From Bradyrhizobium sp. CCH5-F6 (GTDB lineage: Bacteria; Pseudomonadota; Alphaproteobacteria; Rhizobiales; Xanthobacteraceae): a stretch of DNA of 23,636 nt. Numbering within the stretch: position 1 is the first letter of the stretch; each line of letters starts with the position of its first letter. Both the position numbers and the translations under genes were made by a program. Below are positions 22,447 through 23,636 of this stretch, one piece after another. The notes beneath the pieces are model-generated. The model made no database searches. It was not told where the DNA came from and saw only the letters and a program-made list of their open reading frames with translations. Location: NCBI RefSeq assembly GCF_001556045.1, contig NZ_LSIC01000029.1:1-23636 (forward strand), read 5' to 3'.

Positions 22447-23412
22447 ATGAGCGTGGCGAGATTTGTGACCATCGCGGCCGGCCAGCTCGGCCCGATTGCG
22501 AGGAGCGAGAGCAGGACGGCCGTCGTTGCGCGGCTGATGGCCTTGATGCGCCAGGCTCGGGCTTGCGGCTGCGACCTGATCGTCTATCCCGAGCTGGCGC
22601 TGACAACTTTCTTTCCGCGCTGGTACTTCGAGGACCAGTCCGAGATCGACAGCTTCTTCGAGCGCGAGATGCCGGGTCCTGAAACGCAGCCGCTGTTCGA
22701 TCTGGCGCGCGAGCTCGGTATCGGCTTCTGCCTCGGTTACGCCGAGCTGACGGCAGACGCGGGAATCGCCAGGCGCTACAACACGTCCATTCTGGTCGAC
22801 AAGCGCGGCGCGATCGTCCTGAAGTACCGCAAGGTCCATCTGCCCGGCCATGCCGAGCACGAACCGTGGCGCGAATTCCAGCATCTGGAAAAGCGCTATT
22901 TCGAGCCGGGCAGCGGCTTCGGCGTCGTCGATGCCTTCGGTGGCGTGATGGGCATGGCGATCTGCAACGACCGCCGCTGGAGCGAGACCTATCGCGTGAT
23001 GGGCCTGCAGGGCGTCGAGTTGGTGATGATCGGCTACAACACACCGGTGCACAATCCGCCCGCGCCCGAGCACGACGACCTCTCGCTGTTCCACAACCAT
23101 CTGGTGATGCAGGCCGGCGCCTATCAGAACGGCACCTTCGTGGTCGGCGTCGCCAAGGCGGGCGTTGAGGAGGGCGTCGACCACATCGGCGGCAGCTGCA
23201 TCATCGCGCCCTCGGGCGAGATCGTGGCGGCCTGCACGAGCAAGGGCGACGAGATCGCGCTGGCGCGTTGCGATCTCGACCTCTGCAACTCCTACAAGCG
23301 CACCACCTTCAATTTCGACATTCACCGCCAGCCGCGGGCCTACGGGATGATCGTGGAGCGCAAGGGCGTGACGACGATGGCGGATGGCACGCCGGTCGGC
23401 GCGAAGGGGTGA
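22447..23412 (+). CDS. N-carbamoyl-D-amino-acid hydrolase
   Basis: This 321-residue nitrilase-superfamily enzyme has the catalytic triad E49 (VYPELAL), K129 (KYRKVHLPG) and C173 (AICNDRRW), nearly the same numbering as the Agrobacterium D-carbamoylase (E47, K127, C172). It also shares RRYNTSILVD, VHNPPAPEHDD and HIGGSCIIAPSGE blocks with that enzyme. It hydrolyses N-carbamoyl-D-amino acids to D-amino acids, ammonia and CO2 in the cytoplasm. ATG at 22447 is used, although GAGGA lies directly against it. GTG at 22453, 7 bases from that site, may be the true start. No hydantoinase gene is next to it here. Confidence 0.9.
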   Translation: MSVARFVTIAAGQLGPIARSESRTAVVARLMALMRQARACGCDLIVYPELALTTFFPRWYFEDQSEIDSFFEREMPGPETQPLFDLARELGIGFCLGYAELTADAGIARRYNTSILVDKRGAIVLKYRKVHLPGHAEHEPWREFQHLEKRYFEPGSGFGVVDAFGGVMGMAICNDRRWSETYRVMGLQGVELVMIGYNTPVHNPPAPEHDDLSLFHNHLVMQAGAYQNGTFVVGVAKAGVEEGVDHIGGSCIIAPSGEIVAACTSKGDEIALARCDLDLCNSYKRTTFNFDIHRQPRAYGMIVERKGVTTMADGTPVGAKG

Positions 23413-23424
23413 TCTGCTCTGCAT

Positions 23425-23496
23425 AGCCCGGGTGAGCGCAGCGATACCCGGGACTTCACGCGCAGGGATCCCGGATGTCGCTTCGCTCATCCGGGC
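23425..23496. repeat. dispersed palindromic repeat (AGCCCGG...CCGGGCT type)
   Basis: AGCCCGGGTGAGCGCAGCGA near 23425-23444 pairs with TCGCTTCGCTCATCCGGGCT at 23477-23496, with an inner ACCCGGG/CCCGGAT pairing. This is a common intergenic palindrome in Bradyrhizobium and related genomes and lies 13 bp after the hydrolase gene, where it may act as a transcription end structure. Confidence 0.75.
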
Positions 23497-23509
23497 TACG
23501 GGACCGGAC

Positions 23510-23636
23510 TGTGTCGCCCTCTGTCAATCCGATATCGCGAAAATATTCCACTTTACCGAATTTCTGATTTGCCGTATGTGCCGTCCATCCCGGCTCATTC
23601 TTGAGGGGCGATCGTGTGGTCGTCATGTTCGCGAGC
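23510..23636. repeat. possible Bradyrhizobium-type dispersed repeat at the right edge
   Basis: The stretch with TATCGCGAAAATATTCCACTT, cut by the window edge after a GGGGCGATCGTG block, resembles a longer repeated sequence that I recall from Bradyrhizobium chromosomes. No gene is visible. The assignment is from memory of the pattern and is not proved here. Confidence 0.35.

Noticed and set aside
22258..23490. 410-codon minus-strand frame
   Set aside because: Antisense of the carbamoylase gene, which has its full catalytic triad; no motif in the antisense product.

Overview
The window looks like the chromosome of an alphaproteobacterium close to Bradyrhizobium (family Nitrobacteraceae). This is inferred from the high G+C coding DNA, the arrangement of the sulfur-oxidation genes, and at least three dispersed palindromic repeats of the kind seen across Bradyrhizobium genomes. 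The exact species cannot be read from the sequence.

Left edge (1-1972): the right end of an integrated island of lower G+C. It carries a HamA-like (DUF1837) nuclease gene of the Hachiman anti-phage system, an Xre-type regulator with an 11-bp inverted-repeat operator upstream, and at 1925-1972 a 48-base copy of the 3' part of a tRNA-Pro(CGG) gene. That copy is the expected scar of site-specific integration into the tRNA. The partner gene downstream of hamA begins inside it but closes after 30 codons, perhaps because of an insertion sequence at the window edge. From 1973 to 2821 lie gene debris: a possible integrase remnant and an ABC ATPase that has lost its N-terminal half.

Centre (3077-15849): a full Kelly-Friedrich type thiosulfate oxidation locus. 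soxT-soxR-soxS run leftward. soxV, soxW and soxXYZABCD run rightward. This resembles the Paracoccus layout, but an uncharacterised periplasmic protein gene is inserted antisense between soxV and soxW. After soxD the cluster departs from the Paracoccus layout: instead of soxEFGH there is a Tat-exported DsrE-like protein (overlapping soxD by 4 bases), a secreted alpha/beta hydrolase, a signal-peptide-only ORF and a second YeeE/YedE permease. Three sites with the same half-site/8-base-spacer architecture lie before soxS/soxV, soxW and soxX and are good candidates for SoxR operators.

Right of centre (15858-20158): a sulfide/persulfide handling block. A pair of half-size YeeE/YedE permeases is followed by two cysteine-containing ArsR regulators, a TauE/SafE exporter and a rhodanese on the minus strand, and a divergent Blh-type persulfide dioxygenase. 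The permease pair and the dioxygenase/ArsR promoter share an almost identical TTTAG-N6-CTAAA operator, so they probably form one regulon. In outline, permeases import thiosulfate or sulfur species, periplasmic Sox proteins oxidise them on the SoxY cysteine, SoxS/V/W supply reductant, and cytoplasmic persulfide is oxidised by the dioxygenase, with rhodanese moving sulfane sulfur and TauE exporting sulfite.

Right edge (20159-23636): ordinary chromosomal genes: a secreted fasciclin-domain protein, small hypothetical genes, an N-carbamoyl-D-amino-acid hydrolase, and repeats.
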